Made by a program: the position numbers and the translations under genes. Shown one piece after another: positions 47,141-59,094 of a stretch of 64,000 bases of DNA. The stretch is from assembly GCF_014898055.3 (NCBI RefSeq), contig NW_023601212.1:40164329-40228328 (forward strand), given 5' to 3'. Each line of letters starts with the position of its first letter. The stretch's first letter is position 1. The notes under the pieces are model-generated. The model made no database searches, had not been told where the DNA came from, and worked only from the letters and a program-made list of their open reading frames with translations. Source of the stretch: Talpa occidentalis. Its lineage: Eukaryota > Chordata > Mammalia > Eulipotyphla > Talpidae.

Positions 47141-49208
47141 TGTTGGCTACCTACTGTCCTTCCTTTGTTTTCTCCTTGTCGGGGCTGACTGGGATCCCTG
47201 CCGATGGTGCATCACCAAAGGCATATTCAGTCATATTCAGAGCAAGTGCTATGTTAGTAAGCATGCTTGCAGCCTTAAGGGAGTTCCTCTGTTTGTGGCG
47301 ACCCTGATTAAGGGCACCACCCATGGATGTCCAGGTACAGTGGGGAGGGTGGTCTGTTGGAAGCGTTTAAATCGAATGCCGCGGGCCTCCCCGGTGGCGC
47401 AGCGGTTGAGCGCTGGGTTGCGAACCTGCCCGCGGCCTCTGCGGCGCCGGTTCGATCCCCGGCTGCTCCCCGGCCACCGGAGGAGGGTCCCACATGGCGC
47501 GCAGACCTCTCCTGCCGCCCGCTGCTCCCCTCAGCAGTGTACTTCGGTCCTTCTGCCTGCTCTGCTCCCCGCTCTGGCTCTGGTGAATTCTCTCACCCTC
47601 CCGCGCTTCTGACTGCACCCAGTGCATGTATAAACAAAAAAACAAACAAACAAACAGATAAATAAATAAATAAACATGCCTCTATAAAAAAAAAAAAATA
47701 AAATAAATAAATAAATAAATCGAATGCCGCCTAAAAATGAAAGTTGCAATCACTGTAAAGCGGGGGGGAGTTTTTCAGCCTATACCTTTGTTCATTCACA
47801 GTGCTATGAAAGGTCTACTGTTTATCAGTGCACAGAGTCCAATCGAACTTTCTGGACTGGTATATCCTTAGGAAATAACGCGGGATATGTATGCCCTGTC
47901 AAAGCAGGAAAACCCTTTTGTTGGACTCTGCAAACCCACTGGGGGATGACAGATGGTGGGGGTGTGCAAGACCACGCACGAAAGCAGGAAGTTCAGAGGG
48001 TTTTTGAACAAGTTGCCCAAACACAGGATCGGTGGTTCAAGCCGATACACATCCCAGGCCCGGTGGGTTCCCTTAAATTGGAAAAGACAGTACAGGCCAT
48101 GTTAGACTCAGCCCTACAATTTTTAAACAAGACCAACCCAACCCTGGCCAGCGATTGCTGGTTATGTCTAAGAGAAGGACCCCCCCGTTACACAGCGATC
48201 CCTGCTGTGTACAACTGGACTAATTGGACGAACCTAAAGGGCCCAACCCATACGTGTAACCAGACCTTGCCCATCAATAATGTCAAGCTCTCCCCAACAG
48301 TTGCTCAGATGCCATGCCTTAGTCACAATGGGACCTTAAGAGTGGGTCAAGTAAATAAGGTTCTCTGCAGTTCAGTAGTCAGTGCAGCTAAGGCGCCCAG
48401 TTTTAATGGCTCTGCCTCTATGTGCCCGCCGGCACTGGGCACTATTTTCTTCTGTGGCACCACAGCCTACCCCGTACTCCCTGCTAACTGGTCGGGCTTG
48501 TGCATTTTAACATATCTCATGCCCGATGTGGGAGTGGTCCCAGGCAACCAAAGCCTTCCCATACAGCTCATCCAGTCTGTGCCTGCCGGATATAAGCGGG
48601 CCATAATTGCCCCACTACTGCTCGGCCTGGGGGTGGCAGCCGGAGTGGGGACCGGAGTTGCTGGAATTGGGACCTCTGTTAACCTTTACCAAAAAATTTC
48701 AGCTCAGCTGGTGGGGGACATTGGGCGGCTAGCAGATACAACCTTAGAGTTACAGTCTCAGTTAGACTCTTTGGCCGCGGTGGTCCTGCAAAACCACCGC
48801 GGGCTAGATCTTCTCACAGCAAAGGAAGGAGGCATCTGTCTCTACCTGCGGGAAGAATGTTGCTTCTATGCTAACAAGTCAGGAATAGTTAGAAATAAAA
48901 TTAAGCAATTACAAGAGGAACTAGAACACCGGAGAAAAAACCTAGAAGACAACAATGCATTTTTTTGGGAAGGCTTAGGAGGATGGCTGCCCTATCTCTT
49001 GCCTCTTCTGGGCCCAGTCGTTACCCTCCTCTTAATTCTGTCTATCGGGCCCTGTGTCATTAATCGACTCGTGGCCTTTATTAAACAACGGGTAAACACA
49101 GTCCAGTTAATGGTGCTGCGCTCCCAATATGCCCCCTTACGCCAATATAACTCTCCCCAACAACCCCTAAAACAGGACCCCTCCCAATACATAGGAGTGG
49201 AGCCCTGA
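47124..49208 (+). pseudogene. env: env of the gammaretrovirus-like provirus, interrupted by a SINE
   Basis: ATG at 47,124 overlaps the end of pol. A hydrophobic leader (GYLLSFLCFLLVGA) is followed by a Cys-rich surface subunit with the CWLC motif at 48,156-48,167 and several N-glycosylation sequons. A basic cleavage-type YKR at 48,591-48,599 precedes a Gly/Ala-rich fusion-peptide-like stretch; then heptads, the immunosuppressive-type region and CX6CC (48,837-48,866), a membrane segment (about 48,985-49,075) and a tail ending at TGA 49,206. A SINE at 47,383-47,716 plus its duplication adds 348 bp, a multiple of three, but brings a stop at about 47,610. No other break was seen. Confidence 0.9.
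47383..47716 (+). mobile_element. Young tRNA-derived SINE in env
   Basis: Near-consensus SINE with GGGCCTCCCCGGTGGCGCAG head and a complex (AAAC)n/(AAAT)n/A tail. Perfect duplication AAATCGAATGCCGC (47,369-47,382 and 47,717-47,730). It must be younger than the provirus. Confidence 0.95.
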
Positions 49209-49583
49209 CTGTTTCCCCTCATCGCCCACTTTCAGCAGGAAGCAGTTACTGATCAGAACGACGCCCCTTTTCCCTGACTGCAGTTAGGGGCTCCATTCCC
49301 AAAAAGGGAGGAATGAGACATAGGGCGAGTTAGGGTAATTAAGCAAGTTTCAGGAACAGTACAAAAGAGGACCTCTAAGGAGTTTAGAAAGGCTTCAGGG
49401 ATAAAAACAACTAAAGAAACATCTCTTGTTTGTGGCTGAGAACTTTTGCTGGACCTATAACCCTGTGAATGAACAACAAAATGACACATAATGTGGCTAA
49501 ACTTAACCATAATTCTGAGACTGACTAACTGATGAAAGGCTTGGTAGCTGTGTTATTTTCTTAACTGACTAGCCGTTTTTTTC
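49209..49583 (+). other. Provirus region between env and PPT
   Basis: About 375 bp of non-coding proviral sequence. No frame or accessory gene supported. Confidence 0.5.
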
Positions 49584-49605
49584 AAAAAAAAAAAAAATGG
49601 GGGAA
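49584..49605 (+). other. Polypurine tract
   Basis: A run of A followed by TGGGGGAA directly before the 3' LTR at 49,606. Primes plus-strand DNA synthesis. Confidence 0.9.
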
Positions 49606-50057
49606 TGTGGAACCAAGCTTAGCTGAGGTTTCGCCATTTTGTATATCCTCCACCTTCATATGTTAGTCCTTGTCCAGCCGCATTCCGGAGATAGTTTCAG
49701 CAGTCACAATCCTCACTCCACTTGGTGACGAAAAAGCAGACCACCCCAGCCGCCAATGAGGGCAGTCCTGTCCATAAATGGGACAGCATCTCTAACCGTC
49801 CAATCAGTTTGAAACTGTAACCGTGCGCGCCAAAATGCCTTTGTAATAGCCAATGAATAATTGCCAGCTTCTTTCAAAGTTCCCGCCACTCGCGACCCTA
49901 TAAGATATCCCAGCTTCCTCTGTTCGGGGCTCTCGACCTCTGCCGTTGCATCGGTGTGTGTCGAGGGCCCGGTCTCGAGCCCGTATTAAACTCCTTTGTG
50001 CCCTTGCATCGGTTGTCTGTGTCCTTGGGGGCTGCACTGGTCGACGTGGGCACAACA
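49606..50057 (+). repeat. 3' LTR of the gammaretrovirus-like provirus
   Basis: 452 bp, with one difference from the 5' LTR by eye. Followed by target duplication TTGCT. Confidence 0.95.
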
Positions 50058-50160
50058 TTGCTTACAGGACATGGCTACCCGACTGCACCAGGTGGGACTG
50101 GTGATTGCACCAGACAAAATTCAAACAACCACACCTTACTAATATTTAGGATATTGCCGC
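50058..50160 (+). pseudogene. Class II RT remnant, 3' continuation
   Basis: Resumes the RT interrupted at 41,028: LQDMATRLHQVGLVIAPDK, then TTTPY.YLGY, the usual order just after the YMDD box in betaretrovirus-like RT. Decays after about 50,160. Confidence 0.75.
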
Positions 50161-51305
50161 GGACCAGCGCAGCGGTAGACTTGCAGGACTGTCTCAGGAT
50201 TGAGAAACTGTGAGGATGCTCAAGGAATCGGCGCATAAATGACAGACAGACACATAAATGACAGACAGACACACTTCAAGAGTGAAGATCTGAATGTAAT
50301 TTGCTCAAAATCATCATACACTTTTATACCTTTTTTAACAATAGATGATTTCATACAATTTAATTCTTTCTCAGCATAAAATACTTTGTAAGGCATAAGA
50401 CATCTACTTTGTTATTCATGTTCATGTGATCGCCGTTCCATGACATGGCACAGTAAACAATCTCCAGGTACTGAATCTACACAATCATTTTTGCTTACAC
50501 AGAACAGCATTCTTTAAGCTAGCTTTTCTTGATTCGTATCCCAAAACCACAATGATCAAAAACATTGATATTTACCTACTGGCACCTTCTAATTTTAGTG
50601 ATCACGAGCAATATATTCTCTACATAAGCATTTTGATTTTTATGGTGTTGTCTCATGTGAGAAGTATTATGATTATTATAAAACTACTATTGCCACACAC
50701 TATTTTCTTTATCATGCATTTCCTGAAACTGATTGTACACATATAAAGAAAAAGCAAAGTAAGTGAAAAAGTAGTATGATTATAGACAGGTTGCTAAGTT
50801 GTTACTATTTCTGAAACAATGACTATCTGGTTAATGGTTAAACTGCTTTGTAGGTAATTCCAACAGGCTTGTTTGCAGGTGACTGTTCTTAGCAGCCTTG
50901 TTTCCATCAAAGGAGGGGTTAATTACTGCGGGCTTGTTGCCTAAATTAGGCTTATAGGCATGTAGACCTTGTTTGATCTGAACGCCAAAGTTTATCATGA
51001 TGAAGCCCCTCGGGGACTGCGCCTGTCTTAGGTCGTCAGGAGTCACAGACATGAGGCTGGCCAGTGCCTTCTTTAGTCTGCCCCCGATCTTACCCGTCAT
51101 TGACTGTCCAGTCCAGCGCACAGGGGAAGGGGGTCTTACTCACTCTGATGTGTCTGAGTGAAAGCCTCCCTCTTTCCAGTAAGTTCACTGGTGTTCAGGG
51201 GCAGAGGCTGCCGCAGGATATAAATTGTTACTTTCACAAGTTGTGCCTAAGATGCCTGCCTATGCATTCCCCTTGTTCTGTCCTTTTGCTCCCTCCAACA
51301 GTTTC
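50161..51305 (-). mobile_element. Possible reverse-strand class II LTR or other element
   Basis: On the minus strand the right end reads TGTTGGAGGGAGC and the left end CATCCTCACA, with GGTATAAAAGTG near 50,335-50,320 as a TATA-type element and a direct repeat CATAAATGACAGACAGACA (about 50,234-50,270). A 9-bp inverted repeat AGAAACTGT/ACAGTTTCT (50,203-50,211 and 51,298-51,306) brackets it. No target duplication found; identity uncertain. Confidence 0.35.
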
Positions 51306-51357
51306 TGGGTTGTATTAATTGGCTTGGCCTGCCCTAGGCATCCTCACCTATACTTTA

Positions 51358-52140
51358 TCATAGAGCTTCCATATGATCCAGCAATTCCACTCCTAGGGAT
51401 TTACCCAAAGGACACAGAAACATCAATTCCAAAGAGTACCTGCACCCCTATGTTTATAGCAACACTGTTTATAATACCTAAACTTTGCAAACAACCCAAA
51501 TGCCCCAAAATAGATGACTGGATCAAGAAGATGTGGTACATATATACCATGGAATATTACTCAGCATTCAGAAAAGATAAACACATGCAATTTGCAGCAA
51601 CATGGATGGTGCTAGAAGGGATCATGCTCAGCGAAATAAGCCAGAAAGAAAAATAAAAATACCGGATGGTCTCACTCATAGCAGGAATCTAGAAAACTTA
51701 AATAAGGGACTAGGAAAAAGAATAACTATAAGAAAGTAAAAATCGGGCCTCCCCGGTGGCGCAGCGGTTGAGCGCTGGGTTGCAAAGCTGCCCGCAGCCT
51801 CTGCGGCGCGGGTTCGATCCCCGGCTGGCAGCTCCCCGGCCACCGGGGGAGGGTCCCGCATGGCGTGCAGACCTCTCCTGCCGCCTGCTCTGCTCCCCGC
51901 TCTGGCTCTGGTGAGTTCTCTCACCCTCCCGCTCTTCTGACTGTACCCAGTGCTTGTAAAAATAAATAAATAAATAAATAAATCTTTAAAAAAAAAAAGT
52001 AAAAATCAAAATCAACAAAGAACTATGAACAGAGACACTCTATGGGGGGTGGGGGGCGGGGAGGGGAGGGATTGGGGTCAAAACAAGGGGGTCGCAATTG
52101 TATGGGGAATATAAAAATAAAATTTATAATAAAAAAATAA
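51358..52140 (+). mobile_element. 5'-truncated L1 3' end with SINE inside
   Basis: ORF2 C-terminus from [13 protein letters not shown], then 3'UTR and A tail. Split by the SINE at 51,745. Confidence 0.92.
51745..51995 (+). mobile_element. Young tRNA-derived SINE
   Basis: Near-consensus head, (AAAT)n, TCTTT then an A run. Perfect duplication AAAGTAAAAATC (51,733-51,744 and 51,996-52,007). The body lacks about 30 bp in the 'ctgctcccctcagcagtg' region. Confidence 0.94.
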
Positions 52141-52750
52141 AACAAAACATTGGTGAAAATGGAAGATCAGTTGCCTTGGGCTATCATAACCACTTACATC
52201 TCAACATTTCTAGGCACCCAGTCAAAAACTAGCGAAAATAAATGTCCTCCTAGTGTAAAATGTACATCTGAGAGTTTTATTGAATACATCTCAGAACTTA
52301 TGGAAAAGAGAAATATACATGGCTCGTTTGAGCTGAGTAGCTAAGCCAGGCATTGTAACTTCCCACCATGCAAAATGCTCATTAAGTCATGAAATTCTTT
52401 AGCTAAAGAGCCGCTTGCATGGAGGTGAGGCATGGTGAACACTGTCCACAGTAAAAGATCAAAATGGAGCTAGACTGTTATAGATGGTCATTTTTTCTTT
52501 TTCTTTTTGGTGAGGTCATTTTTAAGTGTGTTTGTAAACAAGGGACAAAGCTCCATGAGTGACCTTATCAGCCTATGCAACCCCTGACCACGGGAGGACC
52601 CCAAACTGTCCCGTCTGGCCTACCTGGCCTGGGTTCCCCTCTTGCTGTGGGCGAGGGCATCACTCCATCTGAAAACTGATTCCCTGCTCACACCTGTGTC
52701 TCTGCATAGGGGAGGAACTGCTGGAAGAGCACACTGCCCCTCTAAGTTCA
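52141..52750. other. Unassigned stretch upstream of the second CpG island
   Basis: No gene or young repeat recognised. A CT-rich run lies near 52,490. Confidence 0.4.
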
Positions 52751-53350
52751 GGAACAGGTTTTGCTTAAAAGCAAGTGTCCTGGGAAGTAGAAAAAGGACA
52801 GCTTCCTCTCACTAGCAGAAGCTGGTTCGGCAGTACAGACTCAACTCCAGGCGGACTGTCCGACCAGGGCGCAGCCAACAAAAGTGTTGGAAGGTACTCA
52901 ACAAGTGGGTGGAGCTCCCGGTTAGTGGGTGGTGCTCAGGGCGCTGCTCACCTGCGTTTAACCTGTCCAGATCTCTGCGGTGTTCAGTCTTGAAGTTATG
53001 AGCTGCGGCGGGTGGAGAGAACTATAGGGACGACGCCAGGGGTGTCCTAGAAGCCCGGACACGGTGAGTGTGCGGCGCCGGGGTCCCGAGAAGGGTTTCA
53101 GGGGTTGGTCGCAGCGGGGCTGTGGCGGGCCACCGATCCCGATGCAAAGATGTAAACCCGGCTCTGCGTTCGCGAGTCCGCGGGTGGCGCGGCTCAGACT
53201 GTCCCTCCCGCACGCACCGCGGGGCCGGACGGAAACCGGGACTCGGGCGTCCTGCTACATCACTGTGCGCAGCCCCTTCGGTTCCGGAACCTCTCCCGGC
53301 AGCTCTGCGCCGGTGTCTGCCCAGATTGTGCGGTGACCATGGAGAGGGTG
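52750..53350 (+). promoter_or_regulatory. CpG island promoter of a second KRAB-ZNF-like gene
   Basis: GC-rich block with CACCC/GC-type elements upstream (about 52,905-52,960) and a CpG-dense exon 1/intron 1 start (53,000-53,340). The intron side aligns with the island at 2,955-3,272 read in reverse, so the two are paralogous and point away from each other, about 50 kb apart. Confidence 0.65.
52975..53063 (+). other. Putative non-coding first exon of a KRAB zinc-finger gene
   Basis: Text ...GACGCCAGGGGTGTCCTAGAAGCCCGGACACG followed by donor GTGAGTGTGCGGCGCC at 53,064. The GACGCCAGG...AGAAGCC...GTGAGTGTGCGG pattern is typical of exon 1 in mammalian KRAB-ZNF clusters. ACG stands where the exon-terminal ATG would be, so translation would start in a later exon. 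The 5' end is a guess. No KRAB exon was seen before 64,000. Confidence 0.55.
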
Positions 53351-53607
53351 GGCAGGAGAAATTTCTCATTAGGTATTGGGGTTGTGCGTAGACCGAACTG
53401 TGGTTGTGGGGTCTCCACAGAGACCCGTTTTCTCCTGAGTTTTCAAATGCTAGGGAAACTAGGTCTCAAATTCGCTCCCCTATCCCTCCAACCTAGCTTC
53501 TCCTAGCGCTGAAAATAAATCTCTGAATTTCCAAATCTCTCCAAGCATTCTGAACGGCCAACTTCCTGCCTCAACCCGTCAACTGTCAGCCCATGGTGGT
53601 GCATTTC
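53351..53607. other. Unassigned, likely first intron
   Basis: No repeat or gene recognised. Confidence 0.4.
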
Positions 53608-53624
53608 AGAGACCCAATATTTTT

Positions 53625-53907
53625 GTTTGTTTAAAGATTTGTTTTTATTCGTTTATGCATACAAGAACTGGGGTTTAGGCCAGAGGTGTGGGGGTGAGGG
53701 TGCGAGGATTCACCAGAAACAGCGTGGGGAGCAGAACAGGCAGATCTACTGACATACACTGCTGAGGGGAGCAGGAGGAGAGACAGGAGAGGTCTGCTGC
53801 ACCATGTAGGTAGCTCCCTGGCCTGTGGGGGATCCAACTGTGCTACATGGCTGGCAATAGCTTGATAGAGCTGAGACTTTAACCCCTGCGTCACCAGAAA
53901 GGCCCCA
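53625..53907 (-). mobile_element. tRNA-derived SINE, older, reverse strand
   Basis: Reverse SINE; duplication AGAGACCCAATATTTT (about 53,608-53,624 and 53,908-53,923). Confidence 0.92.
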
Positions 53908-53923
53908 AGAGACCCAATATTTT

Positions 53924-55300
53924 AAATGTTCATTTTCCACATGAGTGGGTGCCTTCTTGGAGCTTTTTTGTCAGTAGATATTTCACAAGAGAGAGCAGCA
54001 ACGAATAACCATGTGGAACTCGGTTGTATAAAATCCTTGTGCCTCACCTCCCAGGATCTTGCTTGGTCACTGACATCTTAATGGAAAGTCCTTAGAGTGA
54101 AGTTTCCTCATTCTGTCAGCACTTCCCCTCCCTGGAAGTCTCCAGTTTTCAATAAATGTAAAATGTATTTTATCAAAGAATCTTGAAAGACAGATAAAAT
54201 ATTTCCAAAAGGACTTGAGAGAAGTGAACTTAAGAAAAAAATTAAATTTCCAGTATTTTGTGGCATATATTAAAATTTCTTGTTTCAAGTTTCTGAGCAG
54301 TTTCTGAATCTGTTCTTTTTTTTTTCTGGGAGCTGGGAGGAGGTTGGAAGAGGTTGGTCAAATGAAATTCCACAGCTTAGACTAGAAGTTTTCAAATGTG
54401 ATTGTTTATAAAACAATGTCTTGCCATGGAAATATTTTTCTCTTGGAAGAAATAATATTTGTAGGTTTTCTTCTTGAATTAGAAAAATGCCTTACACTTT
54501 TTTTTCACCCTCCACCAAACTACCTGTGCTCATACCACATGACCTCCCTCGCCCACGCTCATTCCCTCTGGTAACTTATTTCACTCAACATAATCATCTT
54601 GAGATCCATCCATTTTGTCCTAAATGCTGTGAGATTTTCCTATTCACACATAAATACTGGATTTGAGTGATTTTGCTGGATTCTTCAAAGGCAGTGTTTT
54701 TTTAATTTAAAACAACATTGGTGGTCCAGAGCAACCCCAGAGGGAAACAGAGCCCAACATCCGTGACTCAACGCTAAGACCCTCTTGAGGCTGCAAAGGG
54801 AAGTACTTGAAGGACCTGGGAAGCCTCCCCCTGTAGCTGTCATCCTACTCACACCACCTTGGAAGAAGCCTTTACACTGAGGAGCTACAGTGCCCTGAAA
54901 AGGGGATACAGGTGCACATGGGAAAAGGTGATACCATTTCCGAGGTGGTAACTGTGATCTTGGGCCTACTTCTAGATAGAGGTTTGAGTTTTTCCTGCAC
55001 TGTGTAGGTGCACTCAGAGTATAATTTTGTATAATATTCACTCAGAGTGAATATTGAGAAAGTCTATGAATTTCAGCAGTTCTCAGTCCTTAATTAGGGT
55101 TCATAGGAGTTCATTTGGTCAAAATCTGAAATTCAATCAAGTTGAAAGGTCCCTCACTTGTGAGAATTGAGTCTCAAAAGAGGAGCATTTCCATTATTCC
55201 CCAGGAGTGAAGAGGGGGTGGGTATTTGATGATCCCACAGTTCATTCCTGTGGCTGTTCAGGTGTCCCTCCACATTCACCAAGTCTTTTTGTTGCATGAT
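53924..55300. other. Unassigned stretch with probable old L1 traces
   Basis: No gene seen. Around 54,500-54,670 the text resembles very old L1 3' sequence ('aacttatttcactcaacataatcatcttgag'), too diverged to delimit. Confidence 0.4.
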
Positions 55301-55309
55301 ACTTAATTT

Positions 55310-57420
55310 TTTTCATCCTATATATATCAATTATGCTTTTTTCTATACTTCAGTTTATTATGTTTTTTACTTTTTTTCTTACATCACTGCTCATTTTTGC
55401 ACAATATTTGATTTCTCCCATAAGCTATAGTTCCCATAAATCTCCCACCAACCATATCACCTATGAAACATCACCATAGTTCCTAGTGTTCTTCCCTCTC
55501 CTGTTTTGATCCCTCTCATTCCCCCTCCCCTGCTGTATGCCACAAATCTGTAGTTTGCCTGCGGTTTGGGACTTTTTTTTACACTTTGTTTGGTTTCCCT
55601 ATATGCCTCGTATAAATGAAACAATTTGATATTTTTCTTTTTCCTTCTCACTTATGTCACTGAGCATAATCCCTTCCAGTTCCACCCATGTTGCTGTGAA
55701 TGGCATGTGTTTATATTTTTGATTGCTAAGTAATATTCCATTGTGTATATATACCACATCTTCATGATCCAGTCATCTGTTTTGGGGCATTTGGGTTGTT
55801 TCCATATCTTACTTATTATAAATAGTGCTGCAGTGACCAAAGAGAAGTGCAGGTTTCCTTTTGAGTTAATGTTTTTGTGTCCTTTGGGTAGATTGCTAGG
55901 AGTGGAATTGCTGAGTCATATGGTAGTCAGTTTTTAGTAATTTGAGGGTCCTCCACACAGCTTTTCATAGTGGTTGGACCAGTTTACATTCTCACCAACA
56001 GCATAAGCGTGTTCCTTTTTCTTCATATCCTTACCAGCATTTGTTGTTGCCAGCTTGTTTTTTTTTTTTTTTTTTTTTATGTGGGCCATTCTCACTGGAG
56101 TGAGATTTTATCTCATTGTGGTTTTGATTTACATTTCCATGATTATAAGTGATGGTCAGCATTTTTTTCATATGCCTGTTGGCCATTTGCATTTACTCTT
56201 TGGAGAAGTGTCTTTTTAGTTCTCTGCCCACTTTTTGATAAGGTTGTTTGTTTTTGTTGAGTTGTGTAAGCTCTTTGTAAATCTTTGATTTCAGTCTCTT
56301 ATTGGTTGTGTGGACTACAAATAAATATTTGCAGACAATTTGTGGATTGTCTCTTTGCTTTGCTTATTGTCTCTTCTGCTGTACAGAAACATTTAGTCTA
56401 ATGTAGTTCTTGCTGTTTATCTTTCCATTCATTTTCTTTGCTTCTGGAGATGAATCCTCAAATATGTTTGTGAGGTATATATCATGAAGAGTTTTGCCTA
56501 TGTTTTCTTCTCTGTATTTTATGGTTTCAGGTCTTACATTTAAGTCTTATCCATTTTGAGTTGGTTTTTGTGCAGGGTGAGAGGTAGTAAGTTTCAATAT
56601 TTTACATATAGTGATCTAGTTTTCCCAGCACCATTTATTGGAGATTTTCCTTGTTCCAGGGCACATTTTTTGCTACTTTGTTATGGATTAGTTGACCCTA
56701 TATGTGTGGCTTTATGTTTGAGCTTTCAATTCATTTCCATTGGTTTGTGTGTCTGTTTTTGTTCCAGTACCATGCTGTTTTAATTTTAGTGGCCTTGTAG
56801 TATAGTTTGAAGTCTTCCTCTTTTCAGTCAGGAGAGCTTTGGCATTTTGAGGGGTTTTTTTGTGATTCATATGAAATTTCAGCAATGTTTATGCTATTTC
56901 TTTGAAGAATGCCATTGAGATTTTTTTTGGAATTGCATTGAATCTCTAAGTTGCTTTAGGTATGATTAAAATCAACATTTTAATAATGTTGATTCTTCTG
57001 ATCCATGAACAGGGAATATCTTTCCACTTCTTTGTGTCTTCTTTGATTTCTTTTCATGGCTTCTAATTTTCCTTGTATAGGTCCCTCACCTCCTTTGTTA
57101 GGTTTATCCTGAAGTATTTAATTTTGTAAGGTACAATTATAAATAGGATGGCTTTCATGATTTCTTCTTCATACTTATTGTTTGCATATAGGAAGGTTCC
57201 TGGTTTTCATCTGTTGATTTTGTAACCTGCTAATTTATGAAACTGGTTTATTCTTTTAATTAGTATTTATGTGGAGTTTGTAGGGTTCGCTATATTAGCA
57301 TATCATCTGTAAATAATGATAGTTTTACTTTTTTTTCCCCGTTTGGATTCCTTGTATGACTTTCTCTTGCCTAATTGCCCTAGCTAGGACTTCCAGTATT
57401 GCATTGAAAAGCAGCTCACC
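55310..57420 (-). mobile_element. Older L1, reverse strand (RT domain to 3' end)
   Basis: 3'UTR at left (55,310-55,570), ORF2 C-terminus, and RT at right ending near 57,420. No intact frame. Includes a T18 run at about 56,060-56,079. Confidence 0.85.
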
Positions 57421-58276
57421 TGATGAGACTCAGCAACAACAAAGAAAATAATACAGTCAAAAAATGGGCAGAAGAGCTAAAAAGAAACTTCTCTGAAGAG
57501 GAAATGCAAATGGCCAACAGACATATGAAAAAATGTTCAACATCACTTGTAATCAGGGAAATGCAAATCAAAACTACCTTGAGATACCATCTCACACCAG
57601 TGAGAATGGCACATATTAAAAAAACTAGCAACAACAAATGTTGGCGAGGATGTGGAGAAAAAGGAACTCTTGTGCACTGTTGGTGGGAGTGCAAACTGGT
57701 CCAACCACTATGGAGAGCTGTGTGGAGATTTCTGGACCTACTAAACATAGAGCTTCCATATGATCCAGCAATTCCACTCCTAGGGATTTACCCAAAGGAC
57801 ACAGAAACATCAATTCCAAAGAGCACCTGCACCCCTATGTTTATAGCAGCACTGTTTACAATAGCTAAGCTTTGGAAACAACCCAAATGCCCAAAAATAG
57901 ATGACTGGATCAAGAAGATGTGGTACATACACACCATGGAATATTACTCAGCGTTCAAAAAAGATAAACACATGCAATTTGCAGCAACATGGATGGCACT
58001 GGAAGGGATCATGCTCAGCGAAATAAGCCAAAAAGAAAAAGAAAAATACCGGATGGTCTCACTCATAGCAGGAATCTAGAAAACTTAAATAAGGGACCAG
58101 GAAAATGAATATAAAAAAGTGAAAATCAAAATCAACAAAAAACTATGAAACAGAGACACTTTTTGGGGGGTGGAGGGCGGGAGGGGATGGATTGGGGTCA
58201 GAATGGGGCGTCTGCAATTGTATGGGGGAATATAAAAATAAAATTTAATATTAAAAAAAAAAAAAAGAAAAGAAAA
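57421..58276 (+). mobile_element. Young 5'-truncated L1 3' end
   Basis: ORF2 C-terminus still open for 218 codons (57,423-58,079), then 3'UTR and A tail. Perfect 15-bp duplication GAAAAGCAGCTCACC (57,406-57,420 and 58,277-58,291). Confidence 0.95.
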
Positions 58277-58657
58277 GAAAAGCAGCTCACCACTTCTTAT
58301 TGCTCTCAATAAGACTAGAGAAAAACATACAAGGAATCCAAATAGGGAAGGAAAATGTTAAACTATCACTATTCTCAGGTGATATTATAATATACATAGA
58401 GAAACCCAAAAACCACACAGTAAAACTAATTAAGCTAATCAATTAGTTTAGTAAAGTGGGAGGATACAAAATCAACACGCAAAAAATCAGTAGCCTTCCT
58501 ATACACAAACAATAACTCTGAAGATGAAAAAATCAAGAAAACCATCCCTTTCAATACTGAAACAAAAAAAATCAAATACTTGGGAATCAACCTAACAAAA
58601 GAAGTGAAGGACCTATACAAAGAAAACAAAAAAACACTGTTAAAAAATATAGAAGAA

Positions 58658-59094
<437 letters not shown>

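Larger units (their letters stand above)
41029..50057 (+). mobile_element. Young class I gammaretrovirus-like provirus
   Basis: 9,029 bp including an inserted SINE: LTR-PBS(Pro)-gag-pro-pol-env-PPT-LTR. Perfect 5-bp target duplication TTGCT (41,024-41,028 and 50,058-50,062) within the class II RT remnant. The two 452-bp LTRs differ at one CpG site only (CCGCGCGCG versus CCGTGCGCG, about 41,245/49,823), so integration was recent. Gag and pol frames are each broken (see entries); env is interrupted only by the SINE. Confidence 0.95.

Noticed and set aside
50831..51121. A 96-codon minus-strand frame
   Set aside because: No recognisable domain, no clear start context, and it lies within an LTR-like block.
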